Below, one piece after another: positions 44,416 through 53,626 of a stretch of 64,000 bases of DNA. This DNA is from JAJDFU01 sp964641965. Lineage in GTDB: Bacteria > Bacteroidota > Bacteroidia > Chitinophagales > Saprospiraceae. The stretch is from NCBI GenBank assembly GCA_964641965.1, contig CAZXLD010000008.1, positions 52,855-116,854 of the forward strand, in the 5' to 3' direction. The notes beneath the pieces are model-generated. The model made no database searches. It was not told the DNA's origin and saw only the letters and a list, made by a program, of their open reading frames with translations. The position numbers and the translations under genes are program-made. Numbering within the stretch: the stretch's first letter is position 1; the number at the start of each line of letters is the position of its first letter.

Positions 44416-45282
44416 ATGCTTGCATCCAAAGCAATTATTCTCTGGGTAGGTATCCTTTTGGGTACGGTGCCTCTGATTGGCCAAGCCCCGTTGCTCAATC
44501 TTACCACCGGGCCCGAGCAGGGAGCGCTGGTGGTAGCCGGAGGCGGACGATTGGGGGAAGATATTATTAAAAAATTCATCGAGTTGGCCGGAGGTCCGGA
44601 TGCACCCATTGTGGTGGTGCCTACGGCTGCTGGAACACTCAATCATACCGAAGAAACGGCCCGTCTGGATTTGTTTCGGCGGAATGGGGCTCGCAATGTG
44701 ACCTACATACATACGCTGAGTAAAGAGGAGGCCAATTCTGAAGCCTTTATTGCTCCGCTGAAAACTGCGAAAGGGGTATGGTTTGGCGGCGGGCGGCAAT
44801 GGCGGCTTGTGGACTCGTATGCAGGTACTCGTTCGGAAGAGCTATTTTGGGAAGTATTAAATCGGGGAGGAGTGATTGGCGGATCTTCGGCAGGTGCAAC
44901 GATTCAGGGATCGTATTTGGCTAGGGGCGACACCAAGTCCAATCAGATTATGATGGGTGACCATGAAGAAGGTTTTGGTTTTATCAAAAACGTGGCCATC
45001 GACCAGCATGTATTGGCTCGTAACCGCCAATTTGATTTGTTCTCCATCCTGGACAACCGGCCTGAACTGCTGGGTATCGGGTTGGACGAAGGGACCGCCA
45101 TCATTGTCCAGGGGAATGAATTCGAAGTGTTGGGTCGAAGTTATGTATTGGTGTATGATCAATCGTTTTGGTCCCGCGAAGGAAGTAACCGAAAAGAGCT
45201 GCCGCCCCCGGAACGGCAGTTCTATTTCCTTCGGCAGGGGGACAAGTACAATATGAAAGAACGAAGCTTGGTGGAGGATTGA
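44416..45282 (+). CDS. Cyanophycinase-like S51 peptidase (secreted)
   Basis: 288 residues with a signal peptide (KAIILWVGILLGTVPLIGQA). The peptidase part has GALVVAGGGRLGEDIIKKFIELAGG, VVVPTAAGT, VWFGGGRQWRLVDSY and the catalytic elbow VIGGSSAGATIQGSYLARGD (nucleophile Ser). The later IDQHVLARNRQFDLF and GLDEGTAIIVQGNEFEVLG are also typical of cyanophycinase. It hydrolyses the branched beta-Asp-Arg polymer cyanophycin or, in non-cyanobacteria, similar branched peptides. Start 27 bases after the preceding gene, so probably co-transcribed. Confidence 0.9.
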   Translation: MLASKAIILWVGILLGTVPLIGQAPLLNLTTGPEQGALVVAGGGRLGEDIIKKFIELAGGPDAPIVVVPTAAGTLNHTEETARLDLFRRNGARNVTYIHTLSKEEANSEAFIAPLKTAKGVWFGGGRQWRLVDSYAGTRSEELFWEVLNRGGVIGGSSAGATIQGSYLARGDTKSNQIMMGDHEEGFGFIKNVAIDQHVLARNRQFDLFSILDNRPELLGIGLDEGTAIIVQGNEFEVLGRSYVLVYDQSFWSREGSNRKELPPPERQFYFLRQGDKYNMKERSLVED

Positions 45283-45399
45283 GCGAAAATCCATCTTGTC
45301 AATGGCATTTCTAAACCAGGTGTTAAAACTTCTATCTGCCTAATATCGTATTTACAGTACGCTCTATCTCGAGCGACCGACCAAAAATGTAAACACACC

Positions 45400-46269
45400 A
45401 TGAAGAAGATCCTGATCACAGGATGCAGTAGCGGATTTGGCTACCACGCTACACGCTATTTGGCTGAGAAAGGCCACCATGTGTATGCGACCATGCGCAA
45501 TCTCAACGGGAAAAATAGTACGCCCGCTAAGGAATTGGAAGCATATGCCCAGGCTCACAACCTGAACATTGAGGTGTTGGAACTGGATGTGACTTCCGAT
45601 GCAAGCGTACAAGCTGCTTTTGCAAAAGCCCCCGACATCGACGTGTTGATCAATAATGCGGGCTTTGGATACGGAGGGCCGGTGGAGGCTTTTTCATCGG
45701 AGCAAGTATTAGACCAACTCGACCTGAATATTGTGGGTACCGTTCGTACCTCCAAAGCAGCTTTGCCCGGTATGCGCAAGAAAGGTTCCGGCCTCATTAT
45801 CCAGGTGAGCTCAACTGCGGGTCGCGCCGCTTTTCCAGGCTTTGGCGTGTACAATGCCAGCAAATGGGGATTAGAAGGCTTGAGCGAAGCCATGCGCTAT
45901 GAACTGGCTCCACTGGGTATCGATGTGGTACTGGTAGAACCTGGGCCGTTTGCCACTAATTTTTTCGGAAATATGATCGCCTCCGAAAGCGAAGAAGTTG
46001 CTGCCGCCTACCAGCATGTGGGCGAATTTTCGGAAGGATTCGGCAAAAATGTACAAGGGATGTTTGAAGACCCCAATGCACCCACCGATCCGGGTGTCAT
46101 TTCCGAGATCTTTGAAAACCTGATCAACATGGAGCCTGGCACCCGGCCATTGCGCACGATCGGAGGACTTGATTTCGGCTTTCAACAACTCAATGACGCT
46201 GTAGAACCCATTCGTAAAGCGTCCCTGGAAAATATGGGGATTGCAGAATGGGACGGCCCAAGAAACTAG
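45400..46269 (+). CDS. SDR family oxidoreductase (classical short-chain dehydrogenase)
   Basis: 289 residues. Cofactor motif TGCSSGFGYHATRYLAEKG (TGxxxGxG), NNAGFGYGG, catalytic Ser/Tyr/Lys in SSTAGRAAFPGFGVYNASKWGLEG (YNASK). The NAD(P) preference is not settled; Arg-rich MRNLNGK after the second strand suggests NADP. C-terminal PVEAFSSEQ...GRPLR-type region is variable, substrate unknown. A good terminator (46292) follows. Confidence 0.9.
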   Translation: MKKILITGCSSGFGYHATRYLAEKGHHVYATMRNLNGKNSTPAKELEAYAQAHNLNIEVLELDVTSDASVQAAFAKAPDIDVLINNAGFGYGGPVEAFSSEQVLDQLDLNIVGTVRTSKAALPGMRKKGSGLIIQVSSTAGRAAFPGFGVYNASKWGLEGLSEAMRYELAPLGIDVVLVEPGPFATNFFGNMIASESEEVAAAYQHVGEFSEGFGKNVQGMFEDPNAPTDPGVISEIFENLINMEPGTRPLRTIGGLDFGFQQLNDAVEPIRKASLENMGIAEWDGPRN

Positions 46270-46291
46270 GAGACGAGCAGAAAATTACCGG

Positions 46292-46329
46292 ATCCGGATA
46301 GGCCTCCTTGTTGGCGTATCCGGATTTTT
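46292..46329 (+). terminator. Rho-independent terminator after the SDR gene
   Basis: Perfect 9-bp stem ATCCGGATA / TATCCGGAT with a 16-base loop and an immediate TTTTT, 23 bases past the SDR stop. Separates the SDR gene from the Gfo/Idh cluster. Confidence 0.85.
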
Positions 46330-46469
46330 ATTTGGGTTACATTGATTTTTTGGCGAACGTATTTGGAGAAGAAGCGGATAGGCCACAGGAGGTTGTACAT
46401 GCGAATGGATTTCCACCTTTTCTTTTGTACATTAACGGTCATCCATTGATCCACCAACCGACACCGTCT

Positions 46470-47804
46470 ATGCAATCCAACCGTCGCCATTTCATCAAAA
46501 CGACTTCCACAGCAGCCTTGGGGCTAAGCCTGTTTCCGACTTATTTGACCGGCATGAACACCTCGCCCAATGAAACCGTCAACCTGGGGGTCATTGGCGC
46601 GAAAGGCATGGGCTGGTCAAACATGCGTTCCCACCTGAATATGGACCAGGTGCGGTGTATTGCGATTTGTGATGTGGATGATCGGGTGCTGGCGGACCGC
46701 ACTCAAGACTATGCCGAAAGGCGAGACAATACACCGCAAACCTACAAGGATTACCGCAAGCTGCTCGAAAATCCGGATATCGATGCGGTGGTTATCGGCA
46801 CTCCGGATCACTGGCACTGCAAAATGATGATCGATGCCCTGGAAGCTGGAAAGCATGTATACGTAGAAAAACCATTGGCCAATTCCATCTGCGAATGCTA
46901 CCTGATGGAGGAGGCGGCTAAAAAATACAATCAGCAAGTGGTCCAGGTAGGCCAATGGCAGCGAAGCGGACCGCATTACGAACAGGCCATTGATATTGTC
47001 CGCTCGGGGGAGCTGGGTAAAATTCGATTGGTCAAGGTGTGGGCCTACCAGGGCTGGATGAAACCGGTGCCGGTAAAACCGGATCAGGAAGCACCTGCCG
47101 GTGTAGATTATGACATGTGGCTGGGTCCGGCCCCCAAACGCGCCTACAATCCGAACCGCTTCCATTTCAACTTCCGCTGGTTTTGGGATTATGCGGGGGG
47201 ACTGATGACCGACTGGGGCGTACACGAAATTGATATTGCGCTCTACGCCATGCAGGCTAAAACGCCAAAGTCCGTGATGGCTACCGGTGGGAAATTTGCT
47301 TATCCGGATGATGCTTCCGAGACACCGGATACGCTCCAGGCGGTATTTGAATACGACGATTTCAACATGCTCTGGGAGCACGCCACCGGAATTGACGGGG
47401 GCAATTTTGGGAAAACAGAAGGCATTGCATTCATAGGCAATAAAGGTACGCTGGTTGTGAATCGGGGCGGATTTGAAATTATCCCTGAGGTCCAGGAAAA
47501 TGAAGACGGCACCCTGGAATACAAGATGCCGGACATACCCGACCAACCCAATCAGGGACGGTATTTGGATCTCCATACGGAGAATTTCATTGAAGCGATT
47601 AAAAACAACGATCCTGCTGCAGCCAAATGCCCGGTCAGTAAAGGCAGTGCAGCCGCCATAAACGCCCACATGGGGAACGTCGCTTTCAAAACCGGTCGTA
47701 AGGTGTATTGGGACAATGATAAAAAGCTGTTCCGGGATGATGCTGAGGCAAATGCCCTCATACAGCCCGAATACCACAATGGCTGGAAATTGCCAAAGGT
47801 CTGA
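46470..47804 (+). CDS. Tat-exported Gfo/Idh/MocA oxidoreductase
   Basis: 444 residues from ATG 46470. The Tat-type leader QSNRRHFIKTTSTAALGLSL (RR motif) marks a protein folded with its cofactor before export; the longer in-frame start would put 54 unrelated residues before it. Rossmann start VNLGVIGAKGMGWSNM, the catalytic EKPLANS motif and the second domain with HWHCKMMIDAL and WGVHEIDIALYAM follow. Members oxidise or reduce sugars with NAD(P); the C-terminal region is typical of the periplasmic Bacteroidota subgroup. Shares one base (TGATG) with the next gene. Confidence 0.92.
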   Translation: MQSNRRHFIKTTSTAALGLSLFPTYLTGMNTSPNETVNLGVIGAKGMGWSNMRSHLNMDQVRCIAICDVDDRVLADRTQDYAERRDNTPQTYKDYRKLLENPDIDAVVIGTPDHWHCKMMIDALEAGKHVYVEKPLANSICECYLMEEAAKKYNQQVVQVGQWQRSGPHYEQAIDIVRSGELGKIRLVKVWAYQGWMKPVPVKPDQEAPAGVDYDMWLGPAPKRAYNPNRFHFNFRWFWDYAGGLMTDWGVHEIDIALYAMQAKTPKSVMATGGKFAYPDDASETPDTLQAVFEYDDFNMLWEHATGIDGGNFGKTEGIAFIGNKGTLVVNRGGFEIIPEVQENEDGTLEYKMPDIPDQPNQGRYLDLHTENFIEAIKNNDPAAAKCPVSKGSAAAINAHMGNVAFKTGRKVYWDNDKKLFRDDAEANALIQPEYHNGWKLPKV

Positions 47805-48781
47805 TGGCATCCAGCATTCGCATTCTTTTGGTGTCAATGCTCGTCTATTCCTCTAGTGCTGGTGTATGGGGGCAACAAAAGACTTTTGAATCCTACCGGG
47901 AGGTAATTCCAGGAACAGATTTGACAGTCCGCATGGTTCCAATACCCAAAGGAACTTTTCAGATGGGAAGCCCTACGCATGAACCAGGACATCAAGCGGA
48001 TGAAGGGCCGGTGCATCAGGTCCACATCAGCCCGTTTTGGATGGCAGAAGCGGAGATCACCTGGGATGTCTATCAATTGTTTATTGATAGGGAAATTGAT
48101 GGGGAGCAACCGGATCCGGTAGCTGGGCCGGAAGTAGACCTGGAAGTGGATGCGGTTACCGGAGCTACCCAACCCTATATTGATATGAGTCTCGGGATGG
48201 GGCGGGATGGGTTTCCGGCGGTAAGTATGACGCAATTGGCTGCTTCGCGTTTTTGCCAATGGCTATCGGCTTTAACCGGTCATTTTTATCGACTGCCCAC
48301 TGAGGCAGAATGGGAATATGCCTGTCGGGCCGGATCAGTCTCCCGCTACGGGTCTGGAACAGATTCGGATCAATTAGATACCTATGGCTGGTATCAGGAT
48401 AATAGCGGAGGAAAATACCAGCAAGTGAAGACCAAAGAGCCGAATGCCTGGGGCTTGTACGATATGCATGGCAATGTAGCGGAATGGACACTGGATCAAT
48501 ATCAAGCGGATGGGTATACCCAGCACGAGGCTACGGATCCACTCGTCCTACCCAACACGACCTATCCGCGGGTGGTACGTGGAGGCTCCTGGATGGATGC
48601 CTCGGACAGCCTTCGTTGTGCATCGCGTCGACCTTCCACCAAAATTTGGAAGCGGCGGGACCCTCAAATTCCCAAAAGCAAGTGGTGGCACACGGATGCT
48701 CCCTTCCTTGGTTTTCGAATGGTTCGACCCTATAAATCACCTTTGCCCGCACAGCAAAACCTTTATTGGGGGGAGCAATGA
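47804..48781 (+). CDS. SUMF1/FGE-fold secreted protein without the catalytic cysteines
   Basis: 325 residues with a signal peptide (RILLVSMLVYSSSAGVWG). The SUMF1 domain is complete: PIPKGTFQMGSPTHEPGH, ITWDVYQLF, FPAVSMTQLAASRFCQWLS, YRLPTEAEWEYACRAG, GLYDMHGNVAEWTLD, RVVRGGSW. In true formylglycine-generating enzymes the two catalytic cysteines follow that last motif, but here the segment reads SWMDASDSLRCASRR, with no cysteine in either position. So it should not make formylglycine; more likely a binding or structural partner. Translationally coupled to the preceding Gfo/Idh gene. Confidence 0.85.
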   Translation: MASSIRILLVSMLVYSSSAGVWGQQKTFESYREVIPGTDLTVRMVPIPKGTFQMGSPTHEPGHQADEGPVHQVHISPFWMAEAEITWDVYQLFIDREIDGEQPDPVAGPEVDLEVDAVTGATQPYIDMSLGMGRDGFPAVSMTQLAASRFCQWLSALTGHFYRLPTEAEWEYACRAGSVSRYGSGTDSDQLDTYGWYQDNSGGKYQQVKTKEPNAWGLYDMHGNVAEWTLDQYQADGYTQHEATDPLVLPNTTYPRVVRGGSWMDASDSLRCASRRPSTKIWKRRDPQIPKSKWWHTDAPFLGFRMVRPYKSPLPAQQNLYWGEQ

Positions 48782-48836
48782 GGATTGAAGAATAAAGAAT
48801 TCAGGATGAATAATTGTGAAATAAAAATCATAAGCT

Positions 48837-50177
48837 ATGCCTACCGAAAAGAAGCATTCTTCTAAGCCGGAAGATCTTTCCAGACGGCAATTTTGCCGGA
48901 ATACGGCGATAACGACCTCGGGTTTACTTGCTTTACCGATCACCATGGAAGCCTTTGCTTATCCGGCCGGTAGTGAAGTGTTGAAACTCGCTGTAGTGGG
49001 CTGTGGTGGACGTGGTTCCGGGGCGGTGGTACAAGCCCTGACTGCCGACGAACAGGTAGAGCTGGTTGCCATGGCAGATGCCTTTGAAGACCGGTTGGAA
49101 GATAGTCTGGCGGCTATCCAGGAACATTTTGGAGCAGAAAAAAAGGTAGAAGTTCCCAAGGCTCACCGATTTACCGGGTTTGAAGCCTACAAACAAGCGA
49201 TTGACCTGGCTGATGTCGTGATCCTGGCCACCCCTCCGGGCTTTCGCCCCTTGCATTTTGAGTATGCGGTAGCCCAAGGGAAGCACATTTTTATGGAAAA
49301 ACCGGTAGCTACTGATCCGGTGGGCGTGCGCAGGGTGTTGGAAGCAGCCAAAGTTGCCAAGGAAAAGCAGCTCAATGTAGTGGTCGGCTTGCAGCGCCAT
49401 TATGAAAATAAATACCTGGACTTGTACAAGCGCGTACAGGATGGAGCTATTGGACAAATTGTTGCCGGTCAGATTTACTGGAACGATGACGGGGTATGGG
49501 TGCGTAAGCGTCAGCCCGGTCAGACAGAAATGGAATATCAAATGCGCAACTGGTACTATTTCAATTGGTTGTGTGGAGATCATATTTTGGAACAACACAT
49601 TCACAATATTGACGTAGCTAACTGGTTTGTAGGTGATTATCCGGCTACTGCCCAAGGAATGGGCGGGCGTCAGATACGTACGGGCAAGGATCATGGCGAG
49701 ATTTTTGATCACCATTTTGTAGAGTTTACCTATCCTAATGGTGCTGTGATTGCCAGTCAGTGCCGACATCAGAAGGGTTGTATGTTTCGCATTGATGAGG
49801 TGTTTCAGGGTACCCAGGGCACCTTGGAAATCGGAAAAGGAGCGATTCGGGATTTAACCGGAGCGACTGCATATACCTATGCCAACTCCTGGGAAGAGGA
49901 TCCCAATCCGTATCAGGTAGAGCACGACCGCCTGTTTGCCTCCATCCGCAGTGGTGGGCTGATCAGTGATGCGGAGAATGGTGCCAAAAGTACCTTGACG
50001 GCCATTATGGGCCGGATGGCTACCTATTCCGGCGATGTGATCACCTGGGAGCAGGTCATGAACTCGGATTTGCAACTCGTACAGGATGAACTGGACTGGG
50101 AAACGAATCCACCGACCCTACCGGATGCAAGTGGTTATTATTCCATTCCAACCCCTGGAAAAACCAAATACAGCTAA
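48837..50177 (+). CDS. Tat-exported Gfo/Idh/MocA oxidoreductase
   Basis: 446 residues with a Tat leader (DLSRRQFCRNTAITTSGLLALPI). Rossmann motif LAVVGCGGRGSGAVVQALTADEQVELVAMAD, catalytic EKPVATDPVGVRRVLEAA, then the C-terminal domain (LCGDHILEQHIHNIDVANWFVGDYPATAQGMGGRQ). Paralogue of the oxidoreductase at 46470 but clearly distinct. The next gene starts 5 bases after the stop. The two probably act on a sugar or its keto form in the periplasm. Confidence 0.92.
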   Translation: MPTEKKHSSKPEDLSRRQFCRNTAITTSGLLALPITMEAFAYPAGSEVLKLAVVGCGGRGSGAVVQALTADEQVELVAMADAFEDRLEDSLAAIQEHFGAEKKVEVPKAHRFTGFEAYKQAIDLADVVILATPPGFRPLHFEYAVAQGKHIFMEKPVATDPVGVRRVLEAAKVAKEKQLNVVVGLQRHYENKYLDLYKRVQDGAIGQIVAGQIYWNDDGVWVRKRQPGQTEMEYQMRNWYYFNWLCGDHILEQHIHNIDVANWFVGDYPATAQGMGGRQIRTGKDHGEIFDHHFVEFTYPNGAVIASQCRHQKGCMFRIDEVFQGTQGTLEIGKGAIRDLTGATAYTYANSWEEDPNPYQVEHDRLFASIRSGGLISDAENGAKSTLTAIMGRMATYSGDVITWEQVMNSDLQLVQDELDWETNPPTLPDASGYYSIPTPGKTKYS

Positions 50178-50182
50178 CATTC

Positions 50183-51097
50183 ATGCATAGACGATCGTTT
50201 ATCCACCAATTATCGCTCCTTGGTGCAGGGAGTGCTTTTGCCCCAGCATGGTTGAATACTGCTTCCTTGAGAAGTTCAAATTCGACCTTCAACTTACATT
50301 ATGCGCCTCATCTGGGTATGTTTGAGCCCTTGGTGGGGGAAGATCCGCTCGATCAGTTGCGGTTCATGGCAGACCAGGGGTTTACCGCGTTTGAGGATAA
50401 TGGTATGAAGGAGCGACCGGTGGCAATGCAGCGGCAAATGGCCCAGGTGATGGAAGAGCGGGGGCTTCGTATGGGGGTTTTCGTAGCCCATGAGATCTAC
50501 TGGGATAAGCCTAACCTGGCCAGTGGAGATGAAGGGATGCGAACCGAATTCCTGACCCAGATCGAGGAATCGATCGAAGTGGCAAAGCGGGTGAACGCCA
50601 AATGGATGACGGTGGTGCCGGGCTACCTGGATTTGCGGCTCAATCAGGCCTACCAGACGGCGCATGTGGTGGATAGCCTGAAGTTCGCGTGCGAATTGTT
50701 AGAACCGCATGGATTGGTTATGGTACTGGAGCCGTTAAACTTTCGGGACCATCCGGGGATGTTTTTGACCAAAAGTCCGCAGGCCTATCACATCTGCAAA
50801 TCTGTCAATTCACCGGCTTGCAAGATCCTGTTTGATGTGTATCATCAGCAGATCCAGGAAGGGAATTTAATTCCGAATATTACTTCCTGCTGGGATGAGA
50901 TCGGCTATTTTCAAGTAGGGGATAATCCCGGAAGAAAGGAGCCGACAACTGGCGAGATCAATTTTCGGACTATTTTTAAATTTATTTATGACCAGGGCTA
51001 CGATGGCATCATTGGGATGGAGCATGGTAATTTTGGTAAGGGTAGGGCAGGAGCGGAGCGGGTGATTGAGGCGTATCGAGAGGTGGATGGGTTTTAG
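50183..51097 (+). CDS. Exported TIM-barrel sugar isomerase (hydroxypyruvate isomerase-like)
   Basis: 304 residues with a Tat-like leader (HRRSFIHQLSLLGAGSAFAPAW). Barrel segments: FNLHYAPHLGMFE, DQLRFMADQGFTAFEDNGM, VMVLEPLNFRDHPGMFL (metal-binding Glu), KILFDVYHQQIQEGNLI, YFQVGDNPGRKEPTTGEINF and GIIGMEHGNF (second Glu). This is the AP-endonuclease-2/Hyi family. With two Gfo/Idh enzymes it would complete a periplasmic sugar-keto conversion pathway; substrate not predictable. Last gene of the 46470-51097 cluster. Confidence 0.9.
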   Translation: MHRRSFIHQLSLLGAGSAFAPAWLNTASLRSSNSTFNLHYAPHLGMFEPLVGEDPLDQLRFMADQGFTAFEDNGMKERPVAMQRQMAQVMEERGLRMGVFVAHEIYWDKPNLASGDEGMRTEFLTQIEESIEVAKRVNAKWMTVVPGYLDLRLNQAYQTAHVVDSLKFACELLEPHGLVMVLEPLNFRDHPGMFLTKSPQAYHICKSVNSPACKILFDVYHQQIQEGNLIPNITSCWDEIGYFQVGDNPGRKEPTTGEINFRTIFKFIYDQGYDGIIGMEHGNFGKGRAGAERVIEAYREVDGF

Positions 51098-51218
51098 GTC
51101 ATTAGGCAGGGAATGAATAAGACGGAAATGGCAAGCTGCTATAGGAGGATTAGGGCGGGTTTTCCAGGGTAATCCAGACCGGCTTAGTAGACTTGTAACC
51201 ATCCCCAAAAAATGAAAA

Positions 51219-51855
51219 ATGAATATTCCGGATAAGCATACCACGTTTCCCCTGGAACAATACGACAGACTATGTTTCTTGAAAAACACAATCAAGAATC
51301 CAAACATCATTGTTGGAGATTATACCTACTACGACGATTTTGGAACCGTTGAAAACTTTGAGAAGAATGTGAAATATTTATTCGATTTCACAGGAGACAA
51401 ACTCATCATCGGGAAGTTTTGCATGATCGCATCCGATGTGACCTTCATCATGAATGGAGCCAATCATTTGAGCGATGCAATATGCACTTTCCCATTTCAC
51501 CATATTTGGCGGCGATTGGTCGAATGCAATGGAAGGCAAAGCCTATCCAATGAAAGGAGATACCATTACAGGTAATGACGTATGGATAGGGTATGGAACG
51601 ACCATCATGCCAGGAATTACCATTGGTGACGGTGCAATAATTGCGACAAAATCCGTAGTTACTAAAGATGTAGAACCCTATACGATAGTTGGAGGTAATC
51701 CTGCCAAATCCATCCGGAAACGGTTTTCTGAGGAGGAAATCAATACCTTACTCGACATGCAATGGTGGGATTGGCCTATTGAAAAAATCACAGAAAACGT
51801 TCAATATCTGACATCCAACCAAATCGAAAAACTGAAAGTAAAACAGCATACCTAG
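51219..51855 (+). pseudogene. Frameshifted hexapeptide (Vat/CatB-type) O-acetyltransferase
   Basis: Two overlapping frames give one xenobiotic acetyltransferase. The first (51219-51575) has NPNIIVGDYTYYDDFG, DKLIIGKFCMIASDVTFIMNGANHLSD and runs into an unrelated tail; the second (to 51855) has IFGGDWSNAMEGKAYPMKGDTITGNDVWIGYGTTIMPGITIGDGAIIATKSVVTKDV and GGNPAKSIRKRF. The join is at about 51498, in CTTTCCCATTTCACC; removing one base gives the family's expected TFPFTIFGG. The catalytic His is in NGANH. Compare with related enzymes that acetylate streptogramins or chloramphenicol. Either a recent loss or an assembly error; nothing suggests programmed frameshifting. Confidence 0.82.
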
Positions 51856-51881
51856 CGCATCTACAAAATCGCTAATGGTCC

Positions 51882-52799
51882 ATGAAACCGGTAGCCCGTA
51901 AAACAGATCCGGGGAGCATAAAGAAGACAACCCTTTCCTTGAAACTCCAATTCCTGGAAGAAGCCTATCCCGCCCCCCAAGGAGGATGGTATGAGCTGAT
52001 GACCTCCCTGGCTTTTGGCCTGTTCATTGCTTTTTTCCTGTTGTTCTTCGAGCCCTTTGATCTTAATATTCTGGATTATCCAAATAAGGAATTAACCAAC
52101 GCTTTTTACGGGCTTATCACCTCAGGGACCATGCTGATCTTTCTGGTGATCCTCCCTAAAAGTTTCCCCTCTTTATTCCGGGAAAGGCAATGGAGGGTCA
52201 AACACCATATTCTCTATTTTGGGCTTATTCTCCTGGTGATTGCCACGCTCAATGGACTCTACATCAATTATATCAATAACCTCCAATTCAACTGGGCCAA
52301 CTGCGGTTGGATCCTGGTTCGGACCTATGCGATAGGGGCCATCCCTTTCAGCCTCCTGATTTTGGTAGACTACAACCGGCGATTGAGCTTTTTCCTAAAA
52401 CAAGCGCAGGAACTGGATGGCCAGCCTACTTTAACCGATATGCATCAACCCCTAACCCTATGCCTGGAAGGAAAGCATACTCTGGAGTTGGAACCACACA
52501 CTTTTCTGTACATCCAAGCGGATGGAAACTATTTGCACCTGGTCCGGCAGGAAGGTGAAGAGCTTCGACAAGAGCTCTTTCGAGCCTCCCTCAAAGAGGT
52601 GATGCAACAAATCGACCAGGATTACATCCAGCGTTGCCATCGCTCCTACATAGTGAATATCAAAAAGATCACCAAGGTCACCGGAAATGCGCAAGGACTT
52701 AAGCTCCAGGTCCAGGGAACGGACCACATCGTGCCGGTTTCTCGGAAATACCTGGCCCGGATAAAGGCCTGTTTCGAAGCGGGGGCCACCTCAGCTTGA
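51882..52799 (+). CDS. LytTR-family regulator with membrane domain
   Basis: 305 residues. Four membrane helices in 45-175 (LMTSLAFGLFIAFFLLFFEPF, AFYGLITSGTMLIFLVILP, HHILYFGLILLVIATLNGLYI, ILVRTYAIGAIPFSLLILVD). The C-terminal LytTR DNA-binding domain (about 205-300) has HTFLYIQADGNYLHLV, RASLKEVMQQIDQDYIQRCHRSYIVNIKKITKV and VPVSRKYLARI. One-component membrane regulators of this layout are common in Bacteroidota. The DUF2306 gene 84 bases later has its own promoter-like box. Confidence 0.88.
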   Translation: MKPVARKTDPGSIKKTTLSLKLQFLEEAYPAPQGGWYELMTSLAFGLFIAFFLLFFEPFDLNILDYPNKELTNAFYGLITSGTMLIFLVILPKSFPSLFRERQWRVKHHILYFGLILLVIATLNGLYINYINNLQFNWANCGWILVRTYAIGAIPFSLLILVDYNRRLSFFLKQAQELDGQPTLTDMHQPLTLCLEGKHTLELEPHTFLYIQADGNYLHLVRQEGEELRQELFRASLKEVMQQIDQDYIQRCHRSYIVNIKKITKVTGNAQGLKLQVQGTDHIVPVSRKYLARIKACFEAGATSA

Positions 52800-52870
52800 C
52801 ACTCATCCCAAAAAGCTTGTCATTCAAATCAAATGCAGGTCACAGAGCGGTTTGCGGTCCGCCAGGCCTT

Positions 52871-52878
52871 TACCTTTA
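52871..52878 (+). promoter_or_regulatory. Candidate -7 element of the DUF2306 gene
   Basis: TACCTTTA fits TAnnTTTG at seven of eight positions. A TTTG at 52851-52854 lies 16 bases before it, near the usual -33 spacing. The box ends 4 nt before the ATG at 52883, the same layout as guaA and tex. Confidence 0.45.
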
Positions 52879-52882
52879 AGGC

Positions 52883-53494
52883 ATGGCAAAAAAACTATTT
52901 TGGGGATTCTTGCTCGCTGGGGCCATCTCTATGTTGGTCATGTCTTTCCATTATCTCATCCAGTCGAAATCCGGCATTTTGATACGCAAATCCATCGCCT
53001 CGGAACTGTGGTACACCCTCGTTTTCCGGTCGCATGTGTTGTTTGGGCTTATCGCCATTTTTTTCGGACCCATTCAGTTTTTCAATTTATCGAGGCATGG
53101 TTTTCGAAAACCACATGCCATTAGAGGCTACATCTATTCGGTTAGTATTCTGCTCAGTGGACTGGCCGGGCTGATCATTGCGCCCTTTGCGATGGGCGGC
53201 CCCATTGCCTCGATTGGCTTTTCGATCCTGGCTGTACTTTGGATCTACCTGACGGGAATGGCCGTGGTAGCGATCCGGAGAAAAAACGCCCAGCTGCATC
53301 GTTCGTTGATGATCCTGAGTTATGCCTTGACCTTTGCCGCCATTACCCAGCGGACCTTATTGCTCGTCCCGCTATTGACGGCGGTTCCCTTTTTACCCGT
53401 CTATCAGCTATCGGCCTGGCTTCCCTGGATCCTGAATCTATCTATCGCCTACCTGATTATCCGGCGGCAAAAGATGGAGCCACTGCGGGTTTAA
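52883..53494 (+). CDS. DUF2306 membrane protein
   Basis: 203 residues with six to seven membrane helices. RSHVLFGLIAIFFGPIQFFNLSRHGFRKPHAIRGYIY is the family's histidine-containing block, and KNAQLHRSLMILSYALTFAAITQR the second. DUF2306 resembles cytochrome-b561-like electron-transfer proteins in its paired histidines, but function is unknown. Follows the LytTR regulator and may be its target. Confidence 0.85.
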   Translation: MAKKLFWGFLLAGAISMLVMSFHYLIQSKSGILIRKSIASELWYTLVFRSHVLFGLIAIFFGPIQFFNLSRHGFRKPHAIRGYIYSVSILLSGLAGLIIAPFAMGGPIASIGFSILAVLWIYLTGMAVVAIRRKNAQLHRSLMILSYALTFAAITQRTLLLVPLLTAVPFLPVYQLSAWLPWILNLSIAYLIIRRQKMEPLRV

Positions 53495-53626
53495 TACCTG
53501 CTTTTCCAATGTATTTTTAGGGAGAATGGATATTTATTGCCCTTGAACTCAATATAATCCTCAAAAAAGCATTCAACAAGAAAGCTTCTGGCTTCTTTCT
53601 TTATCACCCGTTAAACCGAATTACAC

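Noticed and set aside
46617..47837. 406-residue antisense frame opposite the first Gfo/Idh oxidoreductase
   Set aside because: Shadow of a high-quality coding frame; the plus-strand gene has all family motifs and a Tat leader.
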